Notes under the pieces: model-generated | Told to the model about the DNA's origin: nothing | The model's input: only the letters and a program-made list of their open reading frames with translations | Databases searched by the model: none | Shown: piece after piece, positions 1-6,351 of the stretch | How positions within the stretch are numbered: the first letter of the stretch is position 1 | Layout of the letters: each line of letters opens with the position of its first letter | Made by a program: the position numbers and the translations under genes | Assembly: GCA_945876155.1 (NCBI GenBank) | Contig: CAMCMW010000091.1 | Location: 1-6,361, forward strand | Direction of reading: 5' to 3' | DNA from: an uncultured Ruminococcus sp. | Lineage (GTDB): Bacteria; Bacillota; Clostridia; Oscillospirales; Ruminococcaceae | DNA: 6,361 nt

Positions 1-19
1 GCTCCGGCGGTGAAAACTG

Positions 20-1147
20 CTACTTTTTAAGTTTTTCTAACTCCTCAATTACTGCGTATATCCTGTCATTTGTGTCCCTGACAGCAAGTTCAGCGGCATT
101 CACTGACATTGAATCAAGCTTATGCCTGTTTTCGTAAAGGTCTTTTACTGTTTTTATCATAAGTTCATTTGTAACGTTTTTCTGCTCTATCACAATAGCA
201 GCTCCGGCTTTCCCAAGAACGTTTGCATTATGGAACTGGTGATTTCCTGCAACAATCGGTGACGGTATCAGAATCGACGCCTTTCCGGCTGCCTCAAGCT
301 CTGCTAATGTTGACGCTCCGGCACGGCATATAACCAAATCAGCCGCCGCAAGACAGGTATCCATATCGTTTATATACTCGGTGATACGCAGACGATTGCT
401 TTTCATTGGTATGCCTTTTTTTGTCATTGCCGCCGGAAATGTATCCTTACCCATTCCACCGTAGCCATGAATATGGTTTATTTTCAGACCGTTTTTGGTG
501 TGCCATTCGATGACTGCGTTCATCGTATCATTTATGCACCCAGCCCCCAGACTGCCTCCAAAGGACAGTATGCACATTTCGTCATCAAAGCCAAGTTCTC
601 TCCTTGCCTGTGCCTTAGACTTTGATGCGATACCGTCTCTTACCGGAAGTCCGGTTATTGTGTAGTTAACGCTGTTGTCCATATAGTCAAGTGCTTCCTT
701 GACGGTCAGCATTACCTTGTCAACCTCTTTGGCAAGAATCTTGTTGGTAACGCCCGGATATGCGTTCTGTTCATGGATTGCCGTTGCAACACCCATTTTT
801 GCAGCCATTCTGATAACTGGTCCGCTTACATATCCGCCTGTACCAATTGCAATATCCGGCTGAAACTCCTTGATTATCTGCTTTGCTCTCGAACCGGACG
901 TTGCAAGATAGCAAAGTGCCTGAACATTTCTCTTTATATTTTTCAGTGTCAGCTTACGCTGAAAGCCAGCTACCTTTATCGGTGCAAACTTATATCCAGC
1001 CTGTGGAATAAGCCTTGCCTCCATACCGTTTGGAGTACCGGCAAAGAGAAATTCCGTATCAGGCTTATGTTCTTTTATAATCGAGGCTATTGCAAGGGCA
1101 GGATTGATGTGTCCGCCTGTACCGCCTCCGGCAAGTAAAACCTTCAT
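20..1147 (-). CDS. murG: MurG, UDP-GlcNAc:lipid I N-acetylglucosaminyltransferase
   Basis: MurG transfers GlcNAc from UDP-GlcNAc to lipid I on the inner face of the membrane, giving lipid II. It is a peripheral GT-B (GT28 family) enzyme. The 375-residue protein is slightly longer than the usual 355-365 and looks complete. The N-terminal acceptor domain has the glycine-rich loop GGGTGGH (residues 7-13), GTGGYVSGP (102-110) and HEQNAYPG (125-132). The C-terminal donor domain has GGSLGA (197-202), RAGASTLAEL (275-284) and the GNHQFHNA segment (301-308), which hold the expected UDP-GlcNAc contacts. One departure is TGLPVR (165-170), where most family members have TGNPVR. The ATG at 1147 follows an AAGGA site by 10 bases, and translation runs straight into the glycine loop, so the start is secure. 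It lies 20 bases after ftsW, the common dcw order. The stop is TAG. The 19 bases beyond it show no callable terminator or gene. Confidence 0.97.
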   Translation of the reverse strand: MKVLLAGGGTGGHINPALAIASIIKEHKPDTEFLFAGTPNGMEARLIPQAGYKFAPIKVAGFQRKLTLKNIKRNVQALCYLATSGSRAKQIIKEFQPDIAIGTGGYVSGPVIRMAAKMGVATAIHEQNAYPGVTNKILAKEVDKVMLTVKEALDYMDNSVNYTITGLPVRDGIASKSKAQARRELGFDDEMCILSFGGSLGAGCINDTMNAVIEWHTKNGLKINHIHGYGGMGKDTFPAAMTKKGIPMKSNRLRITEYINDMDTCLAAADLVICRAGASTLAELEAAGKASILIPSPIVAGNHQFHNANVLGKAGAAIVIEQKNVTNELMIKTVKDLYENRHKLDSMSVNAAELAVRDTNDRIYAVIEELEKLKK

Positions 1148-1157
1148 AAAACCAAAA

Positions 1158-1162
1158 TCCTT
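1158..1162 (-). promoter_or_regulatory. Ribosome binding site of murG
   Basis: AAGGA on the minus strand lies 10 bases before the murG ATG, inside the 20-base gap after the ftsW stop. It is weaker and slightly farther from the start than the sites for ftsW and mraY. Confidence 0.7.
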
Positions 1163-1167
1163 TCAAA

Positions 1168-2385
1168 TCAAGATTCCATTGACGCCTGTCTTGAAACATT
1201 GAGTATAACGCCCATTTCGGCAAGCTGCATTACAAGAGCAGTACCACCGTAGCTGAAAAACGGCAGACTGATACCAGTATTAGGTATGAGATTGCTTACA
1301 ACAGCAATATTTAAAAATGCCTGTATTCCTATCTGGACTGTAATACCGATAGTCAACAGCATACCGAACTTATCGTTTGCCTTTGACGCTATAAAAAATC
1401 CTCTTATTACAAGAAGTGCAAACAGCAGAATTATTGTTACTGCCCCTACAAAACCCAGTTCTTCACAGACAATGGCGAAAACGAAGTCGTTCTGGGTTTC
1501 CGGCAGGTACATGAATTTCTGTCTTGATTCTCCCAGTCCCAGACCGAAAGGTCCCCCCGAACCAATGGCGATCAGTGACTGACAGGTCTGCCATGTTGCG
1601 TCATTTGCATCAGAAAACGGGTCAAGCCATGACTGGAATCGTTTTGAAAAGTAAGTAAAACCTTCATCACCCATACTTTTCCATAATACAAGTGCTGCAA
1701 TTCCTGCAACACCTACCAATATAAGAATACCTATATGTTTCCAGCGGACTCCCCCGACAAACATCAGTGAAACAGCAACTGCACAGATGAGGAGTGTACA
1801 TGAAAGGTGGGGCTGCTGCATAAGAATCAGAACTACAACAACAAGAAGTATTCCAAAAGGAAGTATGCCAACTACAAACTTGTTCATTCTGTTATAATTC
1901 TTAACTATAAGATAAGAAAAAAGAATAATTATGGCAAATTTCATAAGCTCCGACGGCTGAAACTCAATTCCCAGATTAAGCCATCTTGTAGCACCGTTAT
2001 GAGTGATACCCAGCGGTGTAAAGACAAGCAGCAGCATAACAAGGCACAACACATAAAGCCCTATGGCTATCTTCGGACTGCTGAAATGGTGATAGTCAAA
2101 ATATGAGAAAAAAAGCAGTGCAACAAGTCCGATTGCTGCCATAACAGTCTGCTTGACTGCATAGCCCGTTCCGCTTTCTCCTCCGCTTTCGTTCAGCGCC
2201 CACGCATAGCTGGCAGAAAACATCATAACAATTCCGATTACAAGAAGAGTCATTACAATAAGGAAAAATGTCAGATCCATGATTCCTCTTGAAAACAAAG
2301 GATTGATTTTTCGCTTTGCTTTTTTTCTTGCCGGATTCACTCCGCTCTGTATTGCGGACGCACCGACGCCGTAGTTTCCAGACAA
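1168..2385 (-). CDS. ftsW: FtsW/SpoVE-type SEDS peptidoglycan polymerase
   Basis: This is a SEDS-family glycosyltransferase that polymerises lipid II outside the membrane together with a class B penicillin-binding protein. The 405-residue protein has a basic cytoplasmic N-terminus (RKKAKRK at 20-26) and about ten membrane segments, starting near residue 37. A large outside loop spans roughly 236-300. Family motifs are GATRWLNLG (131-139), QPSELMK (143-149), QPHLS (191-195), LPETQNDF (294-301) with the expected catalytic Asp at 300, and ISLPFFSYGG (372-381). The start codon is TTG, chosen because a strong AGGAGG lies 8 bases before it and the next in-frame Met is residue 36, at the first membrane segment. 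The position just before murG matches spoVE in Bacillus. Sequence alone cannot decide between vegetative FtsW and sporulation SpoVE, so the symbol is the broader choice. murD would normally precede this gene but is absent. Confidence 0.94.
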   Translation of the reverse strand: MSGNYGVGASAIQSGVNPARKKAKRKINPLFSRGIMDLTFFLIVMTLLVIGIVMMFSASYAWALNESGGESGTGYAVKQTVMAAIGLVALLFFSYFDYHHFSSPKIAIGLYVLCLVMLLLVFTPLGITHNGATRWLNLGIEFQPSELMKFAIIILFSYLIVKNYNRMNKFVVGILPFGILLVVVVLILMQQPHLSCTLLICAVAVSLMFVGGVRWKHIGILILVGVAGIAALVLWKSMGDEGFTYFSKRFQSWLDPFSDANDATWQTCQSLIAIGSGGPFGLGLGESRQKFMYLPETQNDFVFAIVCEELGFVGAVTIILLFALLVIRGFFIASKANDKFGMLLTIGITVQIGIQAFLNIAVVSNLIPNTGISLPFFSYGGTALVMQLAEMGVILNVSRQASMES

Positions 2386-2393
2386 AATCTGCT

Positions 2394-2399
2394 CCTCCT
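2394..2399 (-). promoter_or_regulatory. Ribosome binding site that fixes the ftsW TTG start
   Basis: A consensus AGGAGG on the minus strand sits 8 bases before TTG (2385-2383), in the 19-base gap after the mraY TAA stop. No ATG lies within reach, so this site is the main evidence for the TTG start. Confidence 0.88.
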
Positions 2400-2404
2400 T
2401 TATT

Positions 2405-3451
2405 TTACATGACTGACAGTACTCCTAAAACTGAAAAAACAATTGCCGCAAGCGAGAATGTTATAACAATTTTATACTCGCTGAATCCGCACATTTCAAA
2501 GTGATGATGAATAGGCGACATCTTGAAAATTCTCTTTCCCTTGCCCTTTTCACCAGTCTTTTTGTAATGCTGTCTTGCAGTGAACTTGAAATATGAAACC
2601 TGTATCACAACTGACAGTGCCTCAAGAATGTAAACCAGTCCGACTACGACAATCATCAGATGCTGGTGAGTTGTAAGACCGACTGCTACAAACGCACCGC
2701 CGAGATACATTGAACCGGTATCCCCCATAAAGCACTTAGCCGGGTGGAGATTCCAGATAAGAAATCCCAGACAGCCTCCTGCAACAGCTGATGCGTAAAT
2801 TGAAATTTCGTATGATTTAAGTATACCGCAGATTGACGACATTGCAAGCATTGTAATAAATGTTACCGAGCCGCAAAGTCCGTCAACACCGTCTGTGAGA
2901 TTGACTGCATTTGATACATAGATGATAAAAAGTATCATTATCGGATAATAGAAAATTCCGAAGTCAATGTCAAAGAAGATAAAATCAATCTTTGTGGACT
3001 TGTCACCTAAAGCGTAAAGCATTGCCAAAAATCCAGCCGCAAGTACAAACTGCATTACCATTTTCTGTTTTGGATTCAGTCCGAGATTCTGCTTTTTTAC
3101 TGCTTTGATGTAATCGTCAAGAAAACCGATTCCGGAAAACAGTACTGAAAAAATAATGCAGGAAAGAAGTCTTATAGCATTGTTTCCGGCGGTCTTTTCA
3201 GTAAGGTCAATCATGCTGTCAGACTTGAAAAGCAGATATCCCACAATCGTTGCAACAACACTGCTGATTATAAACATGAAACCGCCCATAATTGGTGTTC
3301 CCTGCTTTGACTTGTGCCATGCCGGACCTATTTCAAGAATTGTCTGTCCGAAATGAATTTTTTTAAGAAACGGTATTAAAACTATACCAATAATTGCCGC
3401 CAGTGCAAAAGATAATAAAGCGACTGCGGCTGTTATCCAATATGACATCAT
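2405..3451 (-). CDS. mraY: MraY, phospho-MurNAc-pentapeptide transferase
   Basis: MraY is an integral membrane enzyme that transfers phospho-MurNAc-pentapeptide from UDP to undecaprenyl phosphate, making lipid I. The 348-residue protein is of normal length and has about ten hydrophobic segments, the first at roughly 7-29 and the last at 328-347. Diagnostic motifs are HKSKQGTPIMGG (46-57), FLDDY with the paired aspartates 112-113, NAVNLTDGVDGL (181-192), FMGDTGSMYLGG (241-252) with the Mg-binding Asp 244, and SPIHHHFE (312-319) with the triple His 315-317. All expected catalytic residues are present. The first ATG overlaps the murF stop as ATGA. A second in-frame ATG follows at once (Met-Met start) and is better spaced from the AGGAGG site, so the real start may be residue 2. 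It sits between murF and ftsW and uses the product of MurF. Confidence 0.97.
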   Translation of the reverse strand: MMSYWITAAVALLSFALAAIIGIVLIPFLKKIHFGQTILEIGPAWHKSKQGTPIMGGFMFIISSVVATIVGYLLFKSDSMIDLTEKTAGNNAIRLLSCIIFSVLFSGIGFLDDYIKAVKKQNLGLNPKQKMVMQFVLAAGFLAMLYALGDKSTKIDFIFFDIDFGIFYYPIMILFIIYVSNAVNLTDGVDGLCGSVTFITMLAMSSICGILKSYEISIYASAVAGGCLGFLIWNLHPAKCFMGDTGSMYLGGAFVAVGLTTHQHLMIVVVGLVYILEALSVVIQVSYFKFTARQHYKKTGEKGKGKRIFKMSPIHHHFEMCGFSEYKIVITFSLAAIVFSVLGVLSVM

Positions 3452-4803
3452 TCACCCTCCTTATCAAACAGGCTGTCTATTACCTCTTCAAGCTTCATAC
3501 CACGGCTTGCCTTGAACAGTATCACATCGCCGTCCTTTATGTATGACCTTATCATTTCTGTAAGCTTTTGTTTGTTATCCGTAAATTCACTGTCGATACC
3601 GCTTTTCTTTGTGATAAACTCAGAGTCTTTTCCGTAGCAGAAAAGCATATCCGGTTTAGTATCGTGAACATATTCTCCCACAAGGCTATGCAGTTTTTCA
3701 GACGCCTCGCCAAGCTCCAGCATATCCCCTAAAACGGCAATTTTTCTGCCCTGGGTCTTCATTCCGGCAAGTACGCCCAATGACGCTTTCATGGAGTCAG
3801 GACTTGCGTTGTAGCAGTCGATTATAACGGTAACGCCGCCATTTTTGACAATGTTCTGGCGCATACCGTCCGGCTGATACTTTTTCAGTGCTGAAACAAT
3901 TTCTGCTTCGCTCATTCCGGCAATTGTTCCTACACAGAAAGCCGCAAGAGCATTCAAGACATTGTGTCTGCCAACGCATGGTATTTCAGCCTTACAGCTT
4001 TTTCCGTTATAGTTTACGGTAAATGCAGCAGCACCGTCTGTTTCCTGAATATCAGTTCCTCTGAAATCACAGTTTTCGTTGTCAATGCCGAAAAGGTAAA
4101 CCGGGCGCTGTGCCGAAAGCTTATCCTTTAACGGTGCAAGATGTGAGTCGTCACCGTTGACAGCAAGGGGTGCATTTTCAGCCATACCGTCAAGTATTTC
4201 AAGCTTTGCCTGTAAGATACCCTCCTGTGTTTTCAGGTTTTCAATATGGGAAAAACCGATATTTGTTATAACACCGATAGTTGGCGCAGCCGTCTTTGAA
4301 AGCCTTGATATCTCACCGAAATCAGACATTCCCATTTCAATAACTGCCGCCTCGTGAGTGCTGTCCATTGTAAACAGCGTTTTCGGCAGTCCTATTTCGT
4401 TGTTAAGATTGCCCTTGGTTTTAAGGCAGTGAAACCTTTCAGACAGCACAAGTGCAATCATTTCCTTTGTGGTAGTTTTTCCCACACTTCCGGTAACGCC
4501 CACAAGAACAGGGGTAAACTTTCTTCTGTAGTGTCCGGCAAGTTCAAGGTACGCCTTTCTTGTGTTTTCCACAATAACGCACGGACAGCCCTCAACTGCC
4601 TTTTCTGACAATGCTGCCGCAGCACCAGATTCAATCGCTTTGGGAATAAAATCGTGACCGTCAAACCTCTCGCCCTTAATAGCCACGAACAGACAGCCCT
4701 CCGGCAGATTTCTGGTGTCAGTTGATATTTCAGTAATTTCCATTTCTGCCGGACATGACGCTCCCAGCGCACCGGCAATTTCAGATAACATTAATTTTTC
4801 CAT
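3448..4803 (-). CDS. murF: MurF, UDP-MurNAc-tripeptide--D-Ala-D-Ala ligase
   Basis: MurF is the cytoplasmic ATP-dependent ligase that adds D-Ala-D-Ala to UDP-MurNAc-tripeptide, completing the pentapeptide used by MraY. The 451-residue length is typical. The N-terminal domain carries STDTR (27-31) and FDGH (47-50). The central ATPase domain has the P-loop GVTGSVGKTTTK (102-113), GNLNNEIGLP (131-140), E156 in IEMGMS, NIGFSHIE (181-188), and QAKLEIL with Lys 200 as the likely carbamylated lysine. The C-terminal part has GRHNVLNALAA (278-288), DCYNASPDSM (329-338), LGDMLELG (358-365) and KASRGMKLE (431-439). GNLNNEIGLP and DCYNASPDSM separate MurF from MurC, MurD and MurE. The ATG shares one base with the murE TGA stop, and no good ribosome binding site lies 5-12 bases upstream, so coupling to murE translation is likely. 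Met 5 is a possible alternative start. Confidence 0.96.
   Translation of the reverse strand: MEKLMLSEIAGALGASCPAEMEITEISTDTRNLPEGCLFVAIKGERFDGHDFIPKAIESGAAAALSEKAVEGCPCVIVENTRKAYLELAGHYRRKFTPVLVGVTGSVGKTTTKEMIALVLSERFHCLKTKGNLNNEIGLPKTLFTMDSTHEAAVIEMGMSDFGEISRLSKTAAPTIGVITNIGFSHIENLKTQEGILQAKLEILDGMAENAPLAVNGDDSHLAPLKDKLSAQRPVYLFGIDNENCDFRGTDIQETDGAAAFTVNYNGKSCKAEIPCVGRHNVLNALAAFCVGTIAGMSEAEIVSALKKYQPDGMRQNIVKNGGVTVIIDCYNASPDSMKASLGVLAGMKTQGRKIAVLGDMLELGEASEKLHSLVGEYVHDTKPDMLFCYGKDSEFITKKSGIDSEFTDNKQKLTEMIRSYIKDGDVILFKASRGMKLEEVIDSLFDKEGE
3456..3461 (-). promoter_or_regulatory. Ribosome binding site of mraY
   Basis: A consensus AGGAGG on the minus strand lies inside the last codons of murF. 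It is 4 bases from the first mraY ATG (3451) and 7 bases from the second (3448). Seven is nearer the usual optimum, so initiation at the second ATG is plausible. Confidence 0.85.
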
Positions 4804-6239
4804 CAGTCAATCAGTTTCAGTCCCTCTGAAACTATCTCTCTTTCATCAAAATGTATATGCTCATTTCCGGACAGTACCTGATAATCCTCATGTCCCTTTC
4901 CGGCAAGCACGATTATATCGCCCTTTTCAGCAATTTTCAGCGAATGATAAATCGCCTCAGTTCTGTCAACCACAACGTCAAAGGGTATTTCTTTTCCTGT
5001 AAGTCCGGCAAGAATATCGTCAATGATAGCCTCCGGAATCTCATCTCTCGGGTTGTCAGAAGTGATAATCAGTCTATCGGCATACTTAGCCGCAGCCATT
5101 GCCATAAGCGGACGCTTTTTGGAATCCCTGTTTCCTCCGCAGCCGAAAAGACAAATCAGTCTGCCCTCTGTGTATTCCCTTACGCTTGAAAGAATATTTT
5201 CAATTGCGTCGGGGGTGTGGGCATAGTCGCAGATAACGGTAAAATCTCTGCCGGTAGGTATTATCTCACATCTTCCCTTAACGCCCTTGTACTCGCCCAC
5301 AGCTTTAAGAATATCAGCCATATCCAGTCCAAGCTTGACGCATACACTCATAGCCGCCATTACGTTGAATACATTGAACATACCAATCATTTTTGTTACA
5401 ACGTGTTCTGACTGGTTTCCGCAATGGTAATCAAACTCAGTTCCGTTTGCCTTTATACTAACATTATCGGCATAGAAATCCGCTTTATTCCCTACCCCGC
5501 AGGTATATTTACGGCAGTTTATTTCTTCATAAAGTCGTTTGCCGTATTCATCATCAGTATTGATTATGACGTCGTCACACTGGTCAAACATCATTTTCTT
5601 TGCCTGATAATAATTTTCCATAGTTTTATGATAATCAAGGTGATCCTGGGTCAGATTGGTAAATACCCCAACTTTAAAATGCGTAGGTCCGATTCTGTAC
5701 TGCACCAGACCGAACGAGGAAACTTCCATAACTGCATACTTACAGCCTGCCTTTACCATTTTGTCAAGCAGTGCCATATAATCAAACGCCATAGGAGTTG
5801 TGTTGTCGGTATGGACAGCCTCGTCGCCTATTTCATTTCTGATAGTTCCGATAAGACCGGTCTTGATACCGCAGGACATCAGAATATTTTTTATGACGTT
5901 TGTTATTGTGGTTTTGCCGTTTGTACCGGTAACACCGATTATATCAAGCTTTTTTTCCGGGTGGTCAAACCACGCCGCACAAAGCTCACCGTAAAACTTT
6001 CTTGAATTTTCAGTAATTATCTGCCTGTCGCCAAGACCTAAATCATGCTCAGCTACAACAAGCGCCGCACCCTTTTCAAGCATTTTTTCCGCAGCGCTGT
6101 GACCGTCAAAGGACGCTCCCTTTACGCACACGAAAATACAGTCCTTTTCGACCTTTGACGTATTATCGGTAATACCGCTTATTTCAATATCGTCCAGCGC
6201 CGTTTCGGCTATTCCTTCAATCAGCTTATAAAGTTTCAT
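4803..6239 (-). CDS. murE: MurE, UDP-MurNAc-L-Ala-D-Glu--meso-diaminopimelate ligase
   Basis: MurE is the cytoplasmic Mur ligase that adds the third peptide residue to UDP-MurNAc-L-Ala-D-Glu. The 478-residue protein is near normal length. It shows the P-loop GVTGTNGKTTI (102-112), TTP (147-149), EVSSFGL (172-178), Arg 182, NLTQDHLDYH (195-204), the likely carbamylated Lys 214, GMFNVFNVMAA (286-296), DYAHTPDA (338-345) with His 341, DNPR (395-398) and GKGHEDYQ (447-454). DNPR with Gly 447 and Glu 451 is the known meso-diaminopimelate pocket; lysine-adding enzymes lack this Arg. Two oddities are a Phe at 176, where the family has His (SSH), and NTS at 26-28, where most members have DSR in the UDP-binding domain. 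The ATG follows AGGCGG by 9 bases. The gene leads the visible cluster, and its stop overlaps the murF start. Confidence 0.96.
   Translation of the reverse strand: MKLYKLIEGIAETALDDIEISGITDNTSKVEKDCIFVCVKGASFDGHSAAEKMLEKGAALVVAEHDLGLGDRQIITENSRKFYGELCAAWFDHPEKKLDIIGVTGTNGKTTITNVIKNILMSCGIKTGLIGTIRNEIGDEAVHTDNTTPMAFDYMALLDKMVKAGCKYAVMEVSSFGLVQYRIGPTHFKVGVFTNLTQDHLDYHKTMENYYQAKKMMFDQCDDVIINTDDEYGKRLYEEINCRKYTCGVGNKADFYADNVSIKANGTEFDYHCGNQSEHVVTKMIGMFNVFNVMAAMSVCVKLGLDMADILKAVGEYKGVKGRCEIIPTGRDFTVICDYAHTPDAIENILSSVREYTEGRLICLFGCGGNRDSKKRPLMAMAAAKYADRLIITSDNPRDEIPEAIIDDILAGLTGKEIPFDVVVDRTEAIYHSLKIAEKGDIIVLAGKGHEDYQVLSGNEHIHFDEREIVSEGLKLID
4813..4833 (-). other. Perfect 8-bp inverted repeat before the murF start
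   Basis: AGTTTCAG and CTGAAACT flank the 5-base loop AGGGA (minus strand). All 8 pairs match, and a possible G-U pair extends the stem. It lies in the last codons of murE, 9 bases before the murF ATG. A GAGG core, similar to a ribosome binding site, spans the loop and the last stem base. A role in murF translation is only an inference, because the repeat is also constrained by coding. Confidence 0.45.
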
Positions 6240-6248
6240 ATATTTCCA

Positions 6249-6254
6249 CCGCCT
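6249..6254 (-). promoter_or_regulatory. Ribosome binding site of murE
   Basis: AGGCGG on the minus strand matches AGGAGG at five of six bases and lies 9 bases before the murE ATG. It begins 4 bases after the end of the large palindrome, so a folded hairpin in the mRNA would stand directly beside the ribosome landing site. Confidence 0.7.
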
Positions 6255-6258
6255 GTAA

Positions 6259-6301
6259 AATTATAGTGAACGACAAAATAGATTTGTCTTTCACTATAAT
6301 T
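6259..6301. repeat. Large near-perfect palindrome upstream of murE
   Basis: Two 19-base arms (6259-6277 and 6283-6301) match as inverted repeats at 18 of 19 positions around a 5-base loop, ATAGA. The only mismatch pairs C6271 with T6289. The arms are AT-rich (AATTATAGTGAA core, then GACAAA toward the loop). As RNA, either strand could form a long hairpin. It is not a classic intrinsic terminator: the stem is not GC-rich, and toward murE it is followed only by a short T run broken by an A. It may be a dispersed intergenic repeat, a processing site, or a weak terminator for the upstream gene. The arms contain TATAAT on both strands, but no -35 box at proper spacing supports a promoter. Confidence 0.8.
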
Positions 6302-6319
6302 GTTTAATTAATATTGCCT

Positions 6320-6351
6320 TGCACATCCGTTCCCTACGGTCACTCCGTGCA
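6320..6351. repeat. Short GC-richer segment with nested inverted and direct repeats
   Basis: TGCAC (6320-6324) and GTGCA (6347-6351) enclose the segment. Inside are CCGT (6327-6330), ACGG (6336-6339) and CCGT (6345-6348), each separated by 5 bases, so the middle ACGG can pair with either neighbour. CACATCCGT (6322-6330) and CACTCCGT (6341-6348) are imperfect direct repeats. Its composition differs from the AT-rich bases around it. The structure looks like an intergenic repeat unit, perhaps part of one element with the adjacent palindrome. The window edge cuts the right flank, so its full length is unknown. Two minus-strand frames are open across it to stops at 6310-6308 and 6296-6294, so the 3' end of an upstream gene cannot be excluded. 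Confidence 0.45.

Noticed and set aside
1..19. GC-rich bases after the murG stop as a terminator arm or the next gene.
   Set aside because: Only 19 bases are present. There is no second arm, T run or start codon with a ribosome binding site, so nothing can be called.
416..422. Run of seven A in murG (minus strand), in the A_AAA_AAA phase used for -1 frameshifting.
   Set aside because: The full-length frame has every MurG motif after this point, and I saw no stimulating hairpin nor a reason for a frameshifted product. Lys-Lys codons alone explain it.
4458..4778. A 106-codon open frame on the minus strand in another frame of murF.
   Set aside because: It overlaps the N-terminal and P-loop region of a clear murF, and its product is low-complexity and Arg/Leu-rich. 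It is a shadow of murF.
5424..6005. A 193-codon open frame on the plus strand inside murE.
   Set aside because: It lies wholly antisense to murE, which has every family motif. The translation shows no recognisable domain and no ribosome binding site was seen, so it is a by-product of murE codon use.
6260..6300. TATAAT boxes on both strands (6265-6260 minus, 6295-6300 plus) as promoters.
   Set aside because: Both are part of the palindrome arms. No TTGACA-like box lies at 16-18 bases, and the minus-strand box would start transcription at or inside the murE ribosome binding site.
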